A DNA stretch of 9,588 nucleotides from Synergistaceae bacterium (lineage in GTDB: Bacteria > Synergistota > Synergistia > Synergistales > Synergistaceae). Location of the stretch: NCBI GenBank assembly GCA_012727545.1, contig JAAYHA010000016.1, positions 1-9,588 on the forward strand, in the 5' to 3' direction. Positions 1 to 5,995 of the stretch are shown piece by piece; position 1 is the stretch's first letter, and the number at the start of each line of letters is the position of its first letter. The notes beneath the pieces are model-generated. The model ran no database searches. It was not told where the DNA came from and was given only the letters and a program-made list of their open reading frames with translations. Position numbers and translations under genes: made by a program.

Positions 1-128
1 ATATCTCCTATTGAACGAAAAGATGCTTCACGCATGTTTGCGAGAAGATATTCTGCTACACGCCTTGCTTTGTTGGGCATCGTATGTGCCCTTTCCATAA
101 GCAGGTTCTGAAGTTGTGTACTATCCAT
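1..128 (-). CDS. RpiR/MurR-family transcriptional regulator, N-terminal part (cut by window edge)
   Basis: This is the first 42 codons of a minus-strand gene that runs off the left edge. The ATG at 128-126 has AAGGAG at 138-143, nine bases upstream, so the start is well supported. The visible protein has a short leader, then MPNKARRVAEYLLANMREAS and FRSIGD. This matches the opening of the RpiR-type helix-turn-helix domain, where a basic 'kia-yIl-n' helix precedes 'sieelA'. RpiR proteins usually pair this domain with a C-terminal SIS domain that binds a phosphosugar and control sugar or amino-sugar catabolism; that half is not visible. A strong promoter and a cluster of direct repeats lie just upstream. 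The family call rests on about 30 residues and is moderately sure; the effector and targets are unknown. Confidence 0.6.
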   Translation of the reverse strand, partial: MDSTQLQNLLMERAHTMPNKARRVAEYLLANMREASFRSIGD

Positions 129-183
129 CTTGGAACACTCCTTGTTGTTGGTCAACTGTTCTGTCCATTTCTGAACTTTGTTA

Positions 184-242
184 CAAGTTTAGTCTCATAA
201 AATAAGCTTGTCAACATTAGTCCACTTTTTGCAAAGTTAGTT
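184..242 (-). repeat. Three direct repeats RACTAAnnTTG over the RpiR-gene promoter
   Basis: Read on the minus strand, three 11-base copies occur in the same orientation: AACTAACTTTG (232-242), GACTAATGTTG (212-222) and GACTAAACTTG (184-194). They share RACTAAnnTTG. The middle copy overlaps the -35 and the last covers the -10. Copy spacings are 20 and 28 bases. The placement suggests binding sites for a regulator, perhaps the RpiR-like protein itself. Function is inferred, and the AT-rich background makes chance similarity possible. Confidence 0.4.
186..214 (-). promoter_or_regulatory. Sigma-70-type promoter of the RpiR-family gene
   Basis: On the minus strand a perfect TTGACA (209-214) and TAAACT (186-191, four of six consensus bases) are separated by exactly 17 bases. 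The start codon lies about 60 bases downstream of the -10. It is the only strong promoter-like pair I see between the RpiR-like gene and the oxidoreductase. Confidence 0.65.
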
Positions 243-291
243 CAGTGAAAATACGTAAAAATTCAAAATAAAATAGAAATCAACAACCATA

Positions 292-316
292 GGATCCGAA
301 CTATATCTTCGGACCC
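292..316 (-). terminator. Probable terminator hairpin after the flavin oxidoreductase gene
   Basis: In the minus-strand transcript GGGTCCGAA pairs with TTCGGATCC to give a nine-pair stem with one G-U wobble and a seven-base loop. It lies about 40 bases after the oxidoreductase stop codon. On the plus strand the wobble becomes an A-C mismatch, so the fold favours minus-strand RNA. The following sequence is U-rich but has no immediate run of U, so the terminator would be imperfect. Confidence 0.45.
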
Positions 317-358
317 GGTACGGAAATTTCAAAGCATGATGTTTTTGCGGATCAAGAT

Positions 359-1513
359 CTAAAGTGGGTCCCAGTTGCCTTCATTTCTGTCCCGCAGTAT
401 GGGACATTCAATAAGTCCGAATTTTGCGGTCTTGAAGCAGGCGTTGCATGAAATACAAGCAGTCGGTCTGGTGTCTTCTTCAATCCACCTGTTTATGAGG
501 TCCGGTTCGGCGATGAACGGACGGCTCAGGGCAAGGAGATCGCAAGTTCCGTTATGTATCAGCTCAGCCATCACAGGCAGGCTTCTGAGCCCCCCTGTAA
601 GGACTATTGTCTGTCTGTCAGATGCGTGTTTTTTTAATTCGGCTGCATATCCCGCGAAAGGGGCCTCAGATTCTCCTGCCGACACTCCGAGAATACTGGG
701 GGAGTTCATCGCCCCAGAATAGATCGTGCCGGAAGAAACATTTATCCCGTCCGCCCCCTTTTTCAAGAGACCTACGGAAAGGGCTGTCCCATCTTCAGAA
801 CCGTAACCATTCTCGGTGCCCTCCGCCATGCTTATCTTGAACCAGATGTTGAAACCATCTCCTACTGCTTGTCTTACAGACGCCAGTATCTCATAGAATA
901 TCCTGGATCTGTTTTCGAGTGATCCGCCGTATTCATCATCCCTTTTGTTTATCGAAGGGGACAAGAACTGAGTCAGAAGGAATCCATGACCTGCATGTAT
1001 CTCTACCCCGTCGGCCCCGCCCTTTTTTGCTCTGAGAGCAGCTGCGGCGAAATCCTCTGTTATTTTTCTGATGCCGTCCTTTGAAAGGGGATCGGTCGTA
1101 AAATCACATCCGGGATGAATACCACCGGACGGCGAAAAAGATTTTGACCTGCGTGCTACTGAAGCCTCCCGCTGCCCTCCACCGTGGCAGAGCTGAACAA
1201 TAAGGTTGGAACCAAAATTATGGGCACTTTCTGTGAGTCTGGCGACGTCTTTTATCCTGTCATCGGTATGAAGTCCCCACTGTCCATTTAAGGACTTACC
1301 TTCAGGACTTATGTACGCCAAACCGGTGATCAGTGTGCCCGCGCCGCCCGCAGCGATTTCGGTCAGCCTTTTTATCTCGGCAAATGATATTTCTCCGGTT
1401 GCCTCATCAGCTCTGCCAAGATTTGTGGCAGAACGTACGAATCTGTTGTTTGCCTTAAAAGAAGGCCGTTCGAATCTATAGAACAGGGAATGAATTTTTT
1501 CTGCTTTATCCAC
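359..1513 (-). CDS. Old Yellow Enzyme-family NADH:flavin oxidoreductase (single-domain)
   Basis: This is an FMN-dependent TIM-barrel oxidoreductase of 384 residues. It resembles the N-terminal domain of 2,4-dienoyl-CoA reductase and the Old Yellow Enzymes, which reduce activated C=C bonds. Visible hallmarks are QLCHGGGQ at about 107-114, the substrate-site histidines H173 and H176 in EIHAGHGFLLTQFLSP, DEYGGSLENRSR at 193-204, and the late phosphate-binding strand LTGG at about 305-308. Near the end, C353, C356, C359 and C370 form a cysteine cluster like the iron-sulfur site of dienoyl-CoA reductases, but the spacing is C-x2-C-x2-C rather than C-x2-C-x3-C. The C-terminal FAD/NAD domain of those larger enzymes is absent. 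I chose GTG at 1513 because AAAGGA lies nine bases upstream; an in-frame ATG at 1531 has no ribosome binding site. The gap of about 135 bases to the upstream gene suggests separate transcription. The substrate is unknown. Confidence 0.88.
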   Translation of the reverse strand: MDKAEKIHSLFYRFERPSFKANNRFVRSATNLGRADEATGEISFAEIKRLTEIAAGGAGTLITGLAYISPEGKSLNGQWGLHTDDRIKDVARLTESAHNFGSNLIVQLCHGGGQREASVARRSKSFSPSGGIHPGCDFTTDPLSKDGIRKITEDFAAAALRAKKGGADGVEIHAGHGFLLTQFLSPSINKRDDEYGGSLENRSRIFYEILASVRQAVGDGFNIWFKISMAEGTENGYGSEDGTALSVGLLKKGADGINVSSGTIYSGAMNSPSILGVSAGESEAPFAGYAAELKKHASDRQTIVLTGGLRSLPVMAELIHNGTCDLLALSRPFIAEPDLINRWIEEDTRPTACISCNACFKTAKFGLIECPILRDRNEGNWDPL

Positions 1514-1648
1514 ATGCAACTGTCCTTTCATTAAAAACTGGTAAATAATCTATAACAAATAATACGCAGAAGACAGGGTAATTTCTGCAATCTGAAATCT
1601 TTATTGTTTTACATCCTATGCTTTAATCAGGGAATAAATGTACGGATA

Positions 1649-2611
1649 TCAGAGTATTTTTCCGGCAGGAGGAAAAAAGGAGAGTTTTTCTGAAACAGCA
1701 TTTATTGTTGTGCCGGTAAGCTCAGCAAGGCGCATAAGCCCGAAGCAGCCATGTCCCGTGAATTTTGAGATGTGTTCTTCAGGAACTATCCACGGTCCTG
1801 TCCAGTTGGTCCGGGTCAGTTTCCTTACCAGGGATTCAGATGCGATCATCTCTCCGAGTGCCGGATGATGCGGCCCTCCTTTGACCTTTGATGCAAGCAG
1901 CTCTGATTCCTGAAGGCCGATCCTGATAGGATTGAATCCAAAAGACAGCGCACTGTCAATAAATTGACCTCCCCATTCTATAGCCTGATCCAGAGTGAGA
2001 GGTTTATATGTGCCATTTGTCATCATATTTTCAAGTTCGGTCCCCTCCAGGACCAGGCAGGGGTAAAGCCTAAGGTCCCATGAGATGGGTCCCTTGATCT
2101 CTGCCAGTTTTTTCAGGTCTGATATGCTGCTCTCTTTTGTCTGGCCCGGAAGACCGATCATCATCTGTACCCCAAGCGGTAGAGATTCGTCCATTATGTT
2201 TTTTATGTCTTCGATAATAGCCTTGGGGTCAGCTTCTCTCTTGCACAAGGAAAGGACATTTGGATCAAGTGATGGGATACCAAGTTCAATGCATGCGATA
2301 GGGTAAGACTTTATAAGGTTTCTCATTGAAGTATCTGTAAGATCCCCCGGGTATGTCGAAAAACGGATCCGGCTCCCTTTCGGAGCACTGTTTACTGCTG
2401 AATCAAGATATTCTTTGACCTTTGAAACACCGAATCTGCAGAAAGACCCTCCAAAAAAACATATTTCTCTGGGTTCGTCCAGCTCTTTTAAAACAGAGGA
2501 AACATATTCAGGTGACGGGACATCAGCAACACCAGTTATTGTGCTTTGGCTGCAGTACACGCATCTTCCCCTGCATCCTCCGAAGGGAAGAAAGAAAGGA
2601 AGCTTCTTCAT
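1649..2611 (-). CDS. Elp3-like radical SAM protein without acetyltransferase domain
   Basis: This 320-residue radical SAM enzyme carries the 4Fe-4S cluster motif C13-x3-C17-x2-C20 (CRGRCVYC). It also has the glycine-rich strand FFGGSF at about 52-57, ELGIPSLD at 109-116, MIGLPGQT at about 151-158, YPCLVLEGTELE at 183-194 and GGPHHPALGEM at 245-255. These match a Firmicutes/Synergistota family related to the radical SAM half of Elp3, but there is no GNAT acetyltransferase domain. Elp3 modifies wobble uridine in tRNA; the function of these shorter relatives is not established. Where Elp3 relatives usually have S-T-R-P-D, this protein has STYPGD (85-90). The ATG at 2611 lies eight bases after the metallopeptidase stop and close to the start of the domain. 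An in-frame ATG at 2653 would add 14 residues and overlap that gene. Neither has a strong ribosome binding site, so translational coupling is plausible. Confidence 0.85.
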   Translation of the reverse strand: MKKLPFFLPFGGCRGRCVYCSQSTITGVADVPSPEYVSSVLKELDEPREICFFGGSFCRFGVSKVKEYLDSAVNSAPKGSRIRFSTYPGDLTDTSMRNLIKSYPIACIELGIPSLDPNVLSLCKREADPKAIIEDIKNIMDESLPLGVQMMIGLPGQTKESSISDLKKLAEIKGPISWDLRLYPCLVLEGTELENMMTNGTYKPLTLDQAIEWGGQFIDSALSFGFNPIRIGLQESELLASKVKGGPHHPALGEMIASESLVRKLTRTNWTGPWIVPEEHISKFTGHGCFGLMRLAELTGTTINAVSEKLSFFPPAGKIL

Positions 2612-2619
2612 TGAATTAA

Positions 2620-3057
2620 TTAAGCCCAATCGGAATAATCCCCCTCGCTCCATTCGGGCCAGAGAGCAGCCCAGGCAAAAGTGTCAGCCCTGTTTTCAAA
2701 ACTTTCCATTGACTCGAAGGTATGAGTCCAGAATCGGCATCCTTTTCGGTGATTTAAGAGGTGGTAGGTCTCATGGAAAACCGCAAACCTTCTCCATATC
2801 AAAGGAAGGGCTGAATTTATATAAATGCGCCCCCTTTTGCCGCGGACTATGTGGATCCCCCATACACCGGCAGGAAGGGGTTCAAACATAAGTTCAAGGG
2901 AGAGGCCTGTTACCTCCTCCGCTTTTGCCAGTATTTCGAACTCACTAAGCCTTTGCCATTCAGTTCCTTCTCGGATCGCCCAATTTGGGATCACTTCCGG
3001 AGGAGAGGGGATTGATTCACAAATATCCTCAGTACCGGGGTTATTTTGCTGAAGCAT
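2620..3057 (-). CDS. ImmA/IrrE-type zinc metallopeptidase
   Basis: This small cytoplasmic protein of 145 residues carries the zinc-protease motif HETYH at 95-99 in FAVFHETYHLL. The downstream helix ENRADTFAWAALWP (121-134) should supply the third zinc ligand, as in the E-x2-A-x2-FA pattern of ImmA and IrrE. Known relatives cleave a partner XRE-type repressor on a signal: ImmA cuts ImmR of ICEBs1, and IrrE/PprI cuts DdrO in Deinococcus. Here the gene lies directly behind an XRE regulator and overlaps its end by 17 bases, so that protein is the obvious substrate; this is inference. The ATG at 3057 has GGGA about eight bases upstream. An in-frame TTG at 3078 would add seven residues. About 90 residues precede the motif, a length usual for short stand-alone members. 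No phage or conjugation genes are nearby, so a stress-response role is as likely as a mobile-element one. Confidence 0.85.
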   Translation of the reverse strand: MLQQNNPGTEDICESIPSPPEVIPNWAIREGTEWQRLSEFEILAKAEEVTGLSLELMFEPLPAGVWGIHIVRGKRGRIYINSALPLIWRRFAVFHETYHLLNHRKGCRFWTHTFESMESFENRADTFAWAALWPEWSEGDYSDWA

Positions 3058-3406
3058 CCTCAGTTTCCCAGTCGTCAAGAGCTGCTTCGATAAGACGGTA
3101 GACCCTTTTTAGTTCCTGATCAGTGAGCTTTTTGCTGCGGTACCATATTTCAAGCTCTCCATTGTCCAGCATTGACTCAAGCTGGACCCGTCCGGGGTTG
3201 TCAGGAGAGGCAAAGTCCATCAGCAGGTCTGTTACATCTACATTGAGAGCAGGTGCAAGTCTCTGGAGAAGTTTCATCGATGGCAGCCTCCTGTTGCTTT
3301 CAAGAGCCTGTACGTATATCCTGCTGACCTCGACCTTATCGGCAAGTTTTTGCTGAGTAAGGTTCTGTGCCTTACGCAATGTTTTAATCCTGTTGCCAAG
3401 ACTCAT
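3041..3406 (-). CDS. XRE-family helix-turn-helix repressor
   Basis: This 121-residue regulator has a typical XRE/Cro-C1 DNA-binding domain at residues 5-62: IKTLRKAQNLTQQKLADKVE, then VSRIYVQALESNRRLPSMKLL and NVDVTDLL. The C-terminal half (about 65-121) is charged and probably forms helices for dimerisation. It is also where the adjacent ImmA-like protease could cut, though this cannot be seen in sequence. The ATG at 3406 has AGGGTGG seven bases upstream (3414-3420). The gene has its own promoter, whose spacer holds an inverted repeat, so self-repression is likely. Overlap with the metallopeptidase gene argues for coupled translation. The family is certain; the regulated genes beyond its own operon are unknown. 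Confidence 0.9.
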   Translation of the reverse strand: MSLGNRIKTLRKAQNLTQQKLADKVEVSRIYVQALESNRRLPSMKLLQRLAPALNVDVTDLLMDFASPDNPGRVQLESMLDNGELEIWYRSKKLTDQELKRVYRLIEAALDDWETEDASAK

Positions 3407-3443
3407 AAAATATCCACCCTTCCTTTACATTATGTGCAATAAA

Positions 3444-3472
3444 AGAATACAACATTTTTTTATTGTTGACAA
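3444..3472 (-). promoter_or_regulatory. Promoter of the XRE-metallopeptidase-radical SAM operon
   Basis: On the minus strand TTGTCA (3467-3472, five of six) and TATTCT (3444-3449, four of six) are spaced by exactly 17 bases. The -10 lies about 37 bases before the XRE start codon. The -35 overlaps the last codons of the CitG-family gene, whose TAA stop (3460-3462) sits in the spacer. The regulator unit can therefore be transcribed independently of citG. Confidence 0.6.
3450..3468. promoter_or_regulatory. Candidate XRE operator (inverted repeat between -35 and -10)
   Basis: CAACA (3450-3454) and TGTTG (3464-3468) are perfect inverted arms separated by nine A/T bases. The site fills the promoter spacer and touches the -35, an ideal position for repression by the downstream XRE protein. 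The arms are only five bases and the spacer is pure A/T, so the assignment is inference from position. Confidence 0.45.
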
Positions 3473-4401
3473 GTAGGTTTAGTTATCAGGTCCAGATAAA
3501 TCGAACAGCACAGCAGGTCCGCTGCTCCGCCAGGGCTGATCCTGGATCTTAAGAATTTTTGTTCAAGGTCTTCCACCGGAGAGTAGTCCTCTGACAGAGG
3601 GTCAAATTTTTCAATAGTCTCTTTTACCATATCCTTATAGTCATTCTTCCAGAAGTCATAACCTCCCCGGTGGATCACGTTGCTGTCTTCGCAGTTGTAC
3701 ATTATTGATAAAAGAGCGGCAATGTGCGAGCTGTTTATAGATGCCCCCATCGAGGATGTCCGTCTGAGTTCAGGAATACCATGCTGAAGAATTGAAGGAA
3801 AACCTTTTTCAGCCTCTCCCCTTGCTCCGGTTATTCCGTGCATGAGAAAGAGTCTCTCTCCGTTTGTCAGATTTCCTGATGCGTTTTTTTCGGAAAGAGA
3901 TCCCAGTTCTCTGGATGTCAGTCCATCAACGGGTGCTGAAGCGTAAGATGCAATTTTTTCAGGAGTCAGTTCATTTCTGGAATATATGCAGTAGCCTGCT
4001 CCGTATAAAAGCAGAGATAAAAGGAATATCAGGCCTTTATGGGTGTTTATGCCTGAAGTGGCGGCAAACATTTTTTTCTCCATCTCAACGCCAATATATC
4101 TCAGGCGTCCCAGAGATACTGAAGGCAAAGTTCCTGATAATCCGATCAACGCTTGGTACTCCCAGAAAGGTTCTATCGCCTGCGCACTGTTGACAAATGT
4201 CCGCCATGTCATATCTAAGTGGCATCCGGGGCCAAGAGGGTCCACCAGCCCGGGCTTGGGTGCTGTTGCTATTTCCTCCGCGACAGCTTCAGCTGCAGCT
4301 TGCCACAATACCGCCGGAGAGAGGTGCTTGACTTGTCTATTCAAGTGACGGATACTTTTAGTGTATGTAAAAAAATAAAAGGGTGGCCCGGGTCTATGCA
4401 A
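3460..4401 (-). CDS. citG: Triphosphoribosyl-dephospho-CoA synthase (CitG/MdcB family)
   Basis: CitG and MdcB make 2'-(5''-triphosphoribosyl)-3'-dephospho-CoA from ATP and dephospho-CoA. This is the precursor of the prosthetic group on the acyl carrier subunit of citrate lyase or malonate decarboxylase. The 313-residue protein shows the family motifs in order: APKPGLVD at 47-54 followed by HLDM, GINTHKG at 117-123, GARGEAEKGFP at 192-202, and SRISPGGAADLL at 286-297. The start is TTG at 4401, set by GGAGGT at 4408-4413 with a six-base gap. This adds about 25 residues before the conserved part and makes the start overlap that of the divergent transglycosylase gene by six bases. No citrate lyase or malonate decarboxylase gene is in the window, so the acceptor enzyme is unknown. 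Family assignment is strong; the choice between CitG and MdcB roles is open. Confidence 0.87.
   Translation of the reverse strand: MHRPGPPFYFFTYTKSIRHLNRQVKHLSPAVLWQAAAEAVAEEIATAPKPGLVDPLGPGCHLDMTWRTFVNSAQAIEPFWEYQALIGLSGTLPSVSLGRLRYIGVEMEKKMFAATSGINTHKGLIFLLSLLLYGAGYCIYSRNELTPEKIASYASAPVDGLTSRELGSLSEKNASGNLTNGERLFLMHGITGARGEAEKGFPSILQHGIPELRRTSSMGASINSSHIAALLSIMYNCEDSNVIHRGGYDFWKNDYKDMVKETIEKFDPLSEDYSPVEDLEQKFLRSRISPGGAADLLCCSIYLDLITKPTCQQ
4328..4356 (+). promoter_or_regulatory. Promoter of the lytic transglycosylase gene, inside citG
   Basis: TTGACT (4328-4333, five of six) and GATACT (4351-4356, four of six) are spaced by 17 bases. The -10 ends about 40 bases before the ATG at 4396. The whole promoter lies within the first codons of the divergent CitG-family gene, so transcription of the two genes may interfere. 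Confidence 0.55.
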
Positions 4402-5370
4402 GATGTTACCTCCGCGTTCAAAATGTACCTATCTACATTAACCCAATTCGTTGTCTCCCGCAAGCGTGTGCTGTTGTCGTTTTTCGTCCTGTTTGCATTT
4501 GTCGTTTTTCTTTCCTTCTCATCGGTCGTTTCTGTCTGTAGGAAGGATGTTTCGGAGAAATGGAACAAAGGCTGGCATGCATGGCGTAATGATGATCCGG
4601 AGGCAGCACTAGGGTATTGGACAGGGATCGGCATATCAGGAGATCTTACCGTAAGGCCGTCCCGGATCTATTACTGGAAGATCAGGGCAATGGAAAGATT
4701 GGGGATGTATGCAGAAGCAGAGGTCCTGAAGACAGACCTTGCCAAAAAGTATCCGTTCGACTTTTATACATTTTTGTTTTTTAAGGACGGAGGAGCGGGA
4801 ATCTCAAACCAGGCCAGCAGGATCATGACAGAAAGCCTTTTCTATCCCTGCCCCTGGAAAAAAGAAGTATCTGCTGCCGCTGAGCGGACAGGTATCAACG
4901 ACGTTATGATATGGTCTGTCATGAGACAGGAGAGCAAATTCAGAAGAAACGCTGTAAGCAGGTCCGGTGCTTTGGGACTTATGCAGCTGATGCCTTCTAC
5001 AGCAAAAGATGAGATGGCAGCTCTTGACATCCTCTCTTCGGAGTTCACTGACCCGGAAAAGAACATTCTCCTGGGAGCAAGCTATTTTGCACGCCTCTCA
5101 CGTAAATTCAAAGGTGACCTGCCCAGGGTCATAGCGGCGTATAATGCCGGGATGGTGCCTGTAATAAGATGGAATACACTTTCAGCAGGCGACTGGGTGG
5201 AGTGGATCGAAGAAATACCCTATTCAGAGACGAGGGAATTTGTGAGGGCAGTGCTTCAGAACAGGGAGATGTACAGGGTGATCGCCGGCAAAAATAATGA
5301 TCTTCCTATATCTGTTTTAATTTCAGAGAGACCAATGCCTGTTGAGAAACTGGCTTCAGTCAACAGATAA
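4396..5370 (+). CDS. Membrane-anchored lytic murein transglycosylase (SLT domain)
   Basis: Enzymes of this type cleave the MurNAc-GlcNAc bond of peptidoglycan without water, giving 1,6-anhydro ends. The 324-residue protein has a short positively charged N-terminus (SRKR at 21-24) and one hydrophobic segment at about 25-48. It acts as an uncleaved anchor or signal peptide and places the rest outside the cytoplasm. Residues 55-130 look like helical TPR-type repeats, as in Slt70. The catalytic SLT domain follows: E179 in VMRQESKF is the expected catalytic acid, then GALGLMQLMPSTA, AAYNAGMVPVIRW and the closing YSETREFVRAVL. The frame stays open upstream to an ATG at 4219, but that stretch is the antisense of citG. 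I chose ATG at 4396 because GGGTGG lies nine bases upstream and the signal segment follows; ATG at 4423 is an alternative. The tRNA deacylase gene lies 57 bases downstream. Confidence 0.9.
   Translation: MQDVTSAFKMYLSTLTQFVVSRKRVLLSFFVLFAFVVFLSFSSVVSVCRKDVSEKWNKGWHAWRNDDPEAALGYWTGIGISGDLTVRPSRIYYWKIRAMERLGMYAEAEVLKTDLAKKYPFDFYTFLFFKDGGAGISNQASRIMTESLFYPCPWKKEVSAAAERTGINDVMIWSVMRQESKFRRNAVSRSGALGLMQLMPSTAKDEMAALDILSSEFTDPEKNILLGASYFARLSRKFKGDLPRVIAAYNAGMVPVIRWNTLSAGDWVEWIEEIPYSETREFVRAVLQNREMYRVIAGKNNDLPISVLISERPMPVEKLASVNR
4408..4413 (-). promoter_or_regulatory. Ribosome binding site GGAGGT deciding the citG TTG start
   Basis: A perfect GGAGGT on the minus strand lies six bases before TTG at 4401-4399. 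It is stronger than anything near the next in-frame start candidate, TTG at codon 20, and fixes the long N-terminus. The same bases encode residues 5-6 of the divergent transglycosylase. Confidence 0.75.
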
Positions 5371-5427
5371 TAATTATCGATATTCATTGATATTAAATAC
5401 AGCAAAAAGAGACGAGGTCGGTCAAAA

Positions 5428-5925
5428 TTGTGTATTTTAAGGGCATCAGAAGATTTCGATCCAGTGGAGGCTGTAAACAAGTATCTTTCAGCTTCGGGAT
5501 TTGAGGGCAGGATATTCCATACAGAAGAAACCATATTCACTGTTTCAGATGCATCATCAGCTGTAGGGGCCCCGGAAGAGGAAATTCTTAAGAGCATACT
5601 TCTTAGGGTAAACAGGGGGCAATACTTTGCTCTTGCTCTGATGTCAGGGGTAAACCGTGTCGACACAAAAAAAATCAAAAAGATACTGGGCGTCTCCCAC
5701 GTATCTTTCGCCGGTCCGGACGAGTGTTCCAACTGGTCCGGGTTCAAGCCCGGAGGAGTTCCTCCTGTTGGGTATCCCGAACAGCCAAAGACGCTGCTGG
5801 ACGAAGATCTTTTTAAATATTCCGAAGTTTGGGCCGCAGCGGGGACCGATCACGAATTTTTCCCGATATCACCTGATGAGCTGATGAGGATAACAGGGGG
5901 AGAAAAAGCTGACATCAAAAAGTGA
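5428..5925 (+). CDS. YbaK/ProX-family aminoacyl-tRNA deacylase
   Basis: Members of this family hydrolyse mischarged tRNA in trans, for example Cys-tRNA(Pro) or Ala-tRNA(Pro), and protect translational accuracy in the cytoplasm. The protein has 165 residues, close to the usual length for YbaK. Visible features are the N-terminal TVSDASSAVGAPEEEILKSI (38-57), whose K55 matches the conserved catalytic-pocket lysine, then VDTKKIKKILG (78-88), and the family signature FKPGGVPPVG at 106-115. The start is TTG at 5428, supported by GAGGT at 5414-5418 with nine bases between; no ATG fits. It lies 57 bases after the transglycosylase gene on the same strand and may be co-transcribed. Substrate specificity (YbaK, ProX or another subgroup) cannot be read from sequence alone. 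Confidence 0.85.
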   Translation: MCILRASEDFDPVEAVNKYLSASGFEGRIFHTEETIFTVSDASSAVGAPEEEILKSILLRVNRGQYFALALMSGVNRVDTKKIKKILGVSHVSFAGPDECSNWSGFKPGGVPPVGYPEQPKTLLDEDLFKYSEVWAAAGTDHEFFPISPDELMRITGGEKADIKK

Positions 5926-5995
5926 GGCATTGGGCTGATCCAAAGCAAGCATTGTTGATGATGAAAAATGATCGTCCTTTAGTAACTCTCTTTGA

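Noticed and set aside
1532..1648. Terminator or promoter between the radical SAM and oxidoreductase genes
   Set aside because: The only dyad is a five-base ATTTC/GAAAT stem, and no -35/-10 pair with 16-18 base spacing stands out. The oxidoreductase promoter could not be assigned.
2415..2891. Plus-strand open frame of 158 codons
   Set aside because: It is antisense to the radical SAM and metallopeptidase genes, whose motifs are unambiguous, and it has no domain signal.
3041..3406. The XRE-metallopeptidase pair as a prophage or integrative element immunity module
   Set aside because: No integrase, excisionase, phage structural gene, attachment repeat or change in base composition is visible. 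The neighbours look like ordinary chromosomal genes.
4219..4395. Longer N-terminus for the lytic transglycosylase, starting at ATG 4219
   Set aside because: This stretch is antisense to conserved CitG residues, including PKPGLVD. The expected signal-anchor segment follows the ATG at 4396, and the likely promoter lies downstream of 4219.
5256..5747. Minus-strand open frame of 163 codons
   Set aside because: It is a shadow of the transglycosylase end and the YbaK-type deacylase gene, with no motif of its own.
5926..5995. Bidirectional terminator between the convergent deacylase and membrane protein genes
   Set aside because: Only weak stems are visible (GATGAT with ATCGTC, and TTGG with CCAA), with no U-run after them on either strand. 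I cannot support a terminator.
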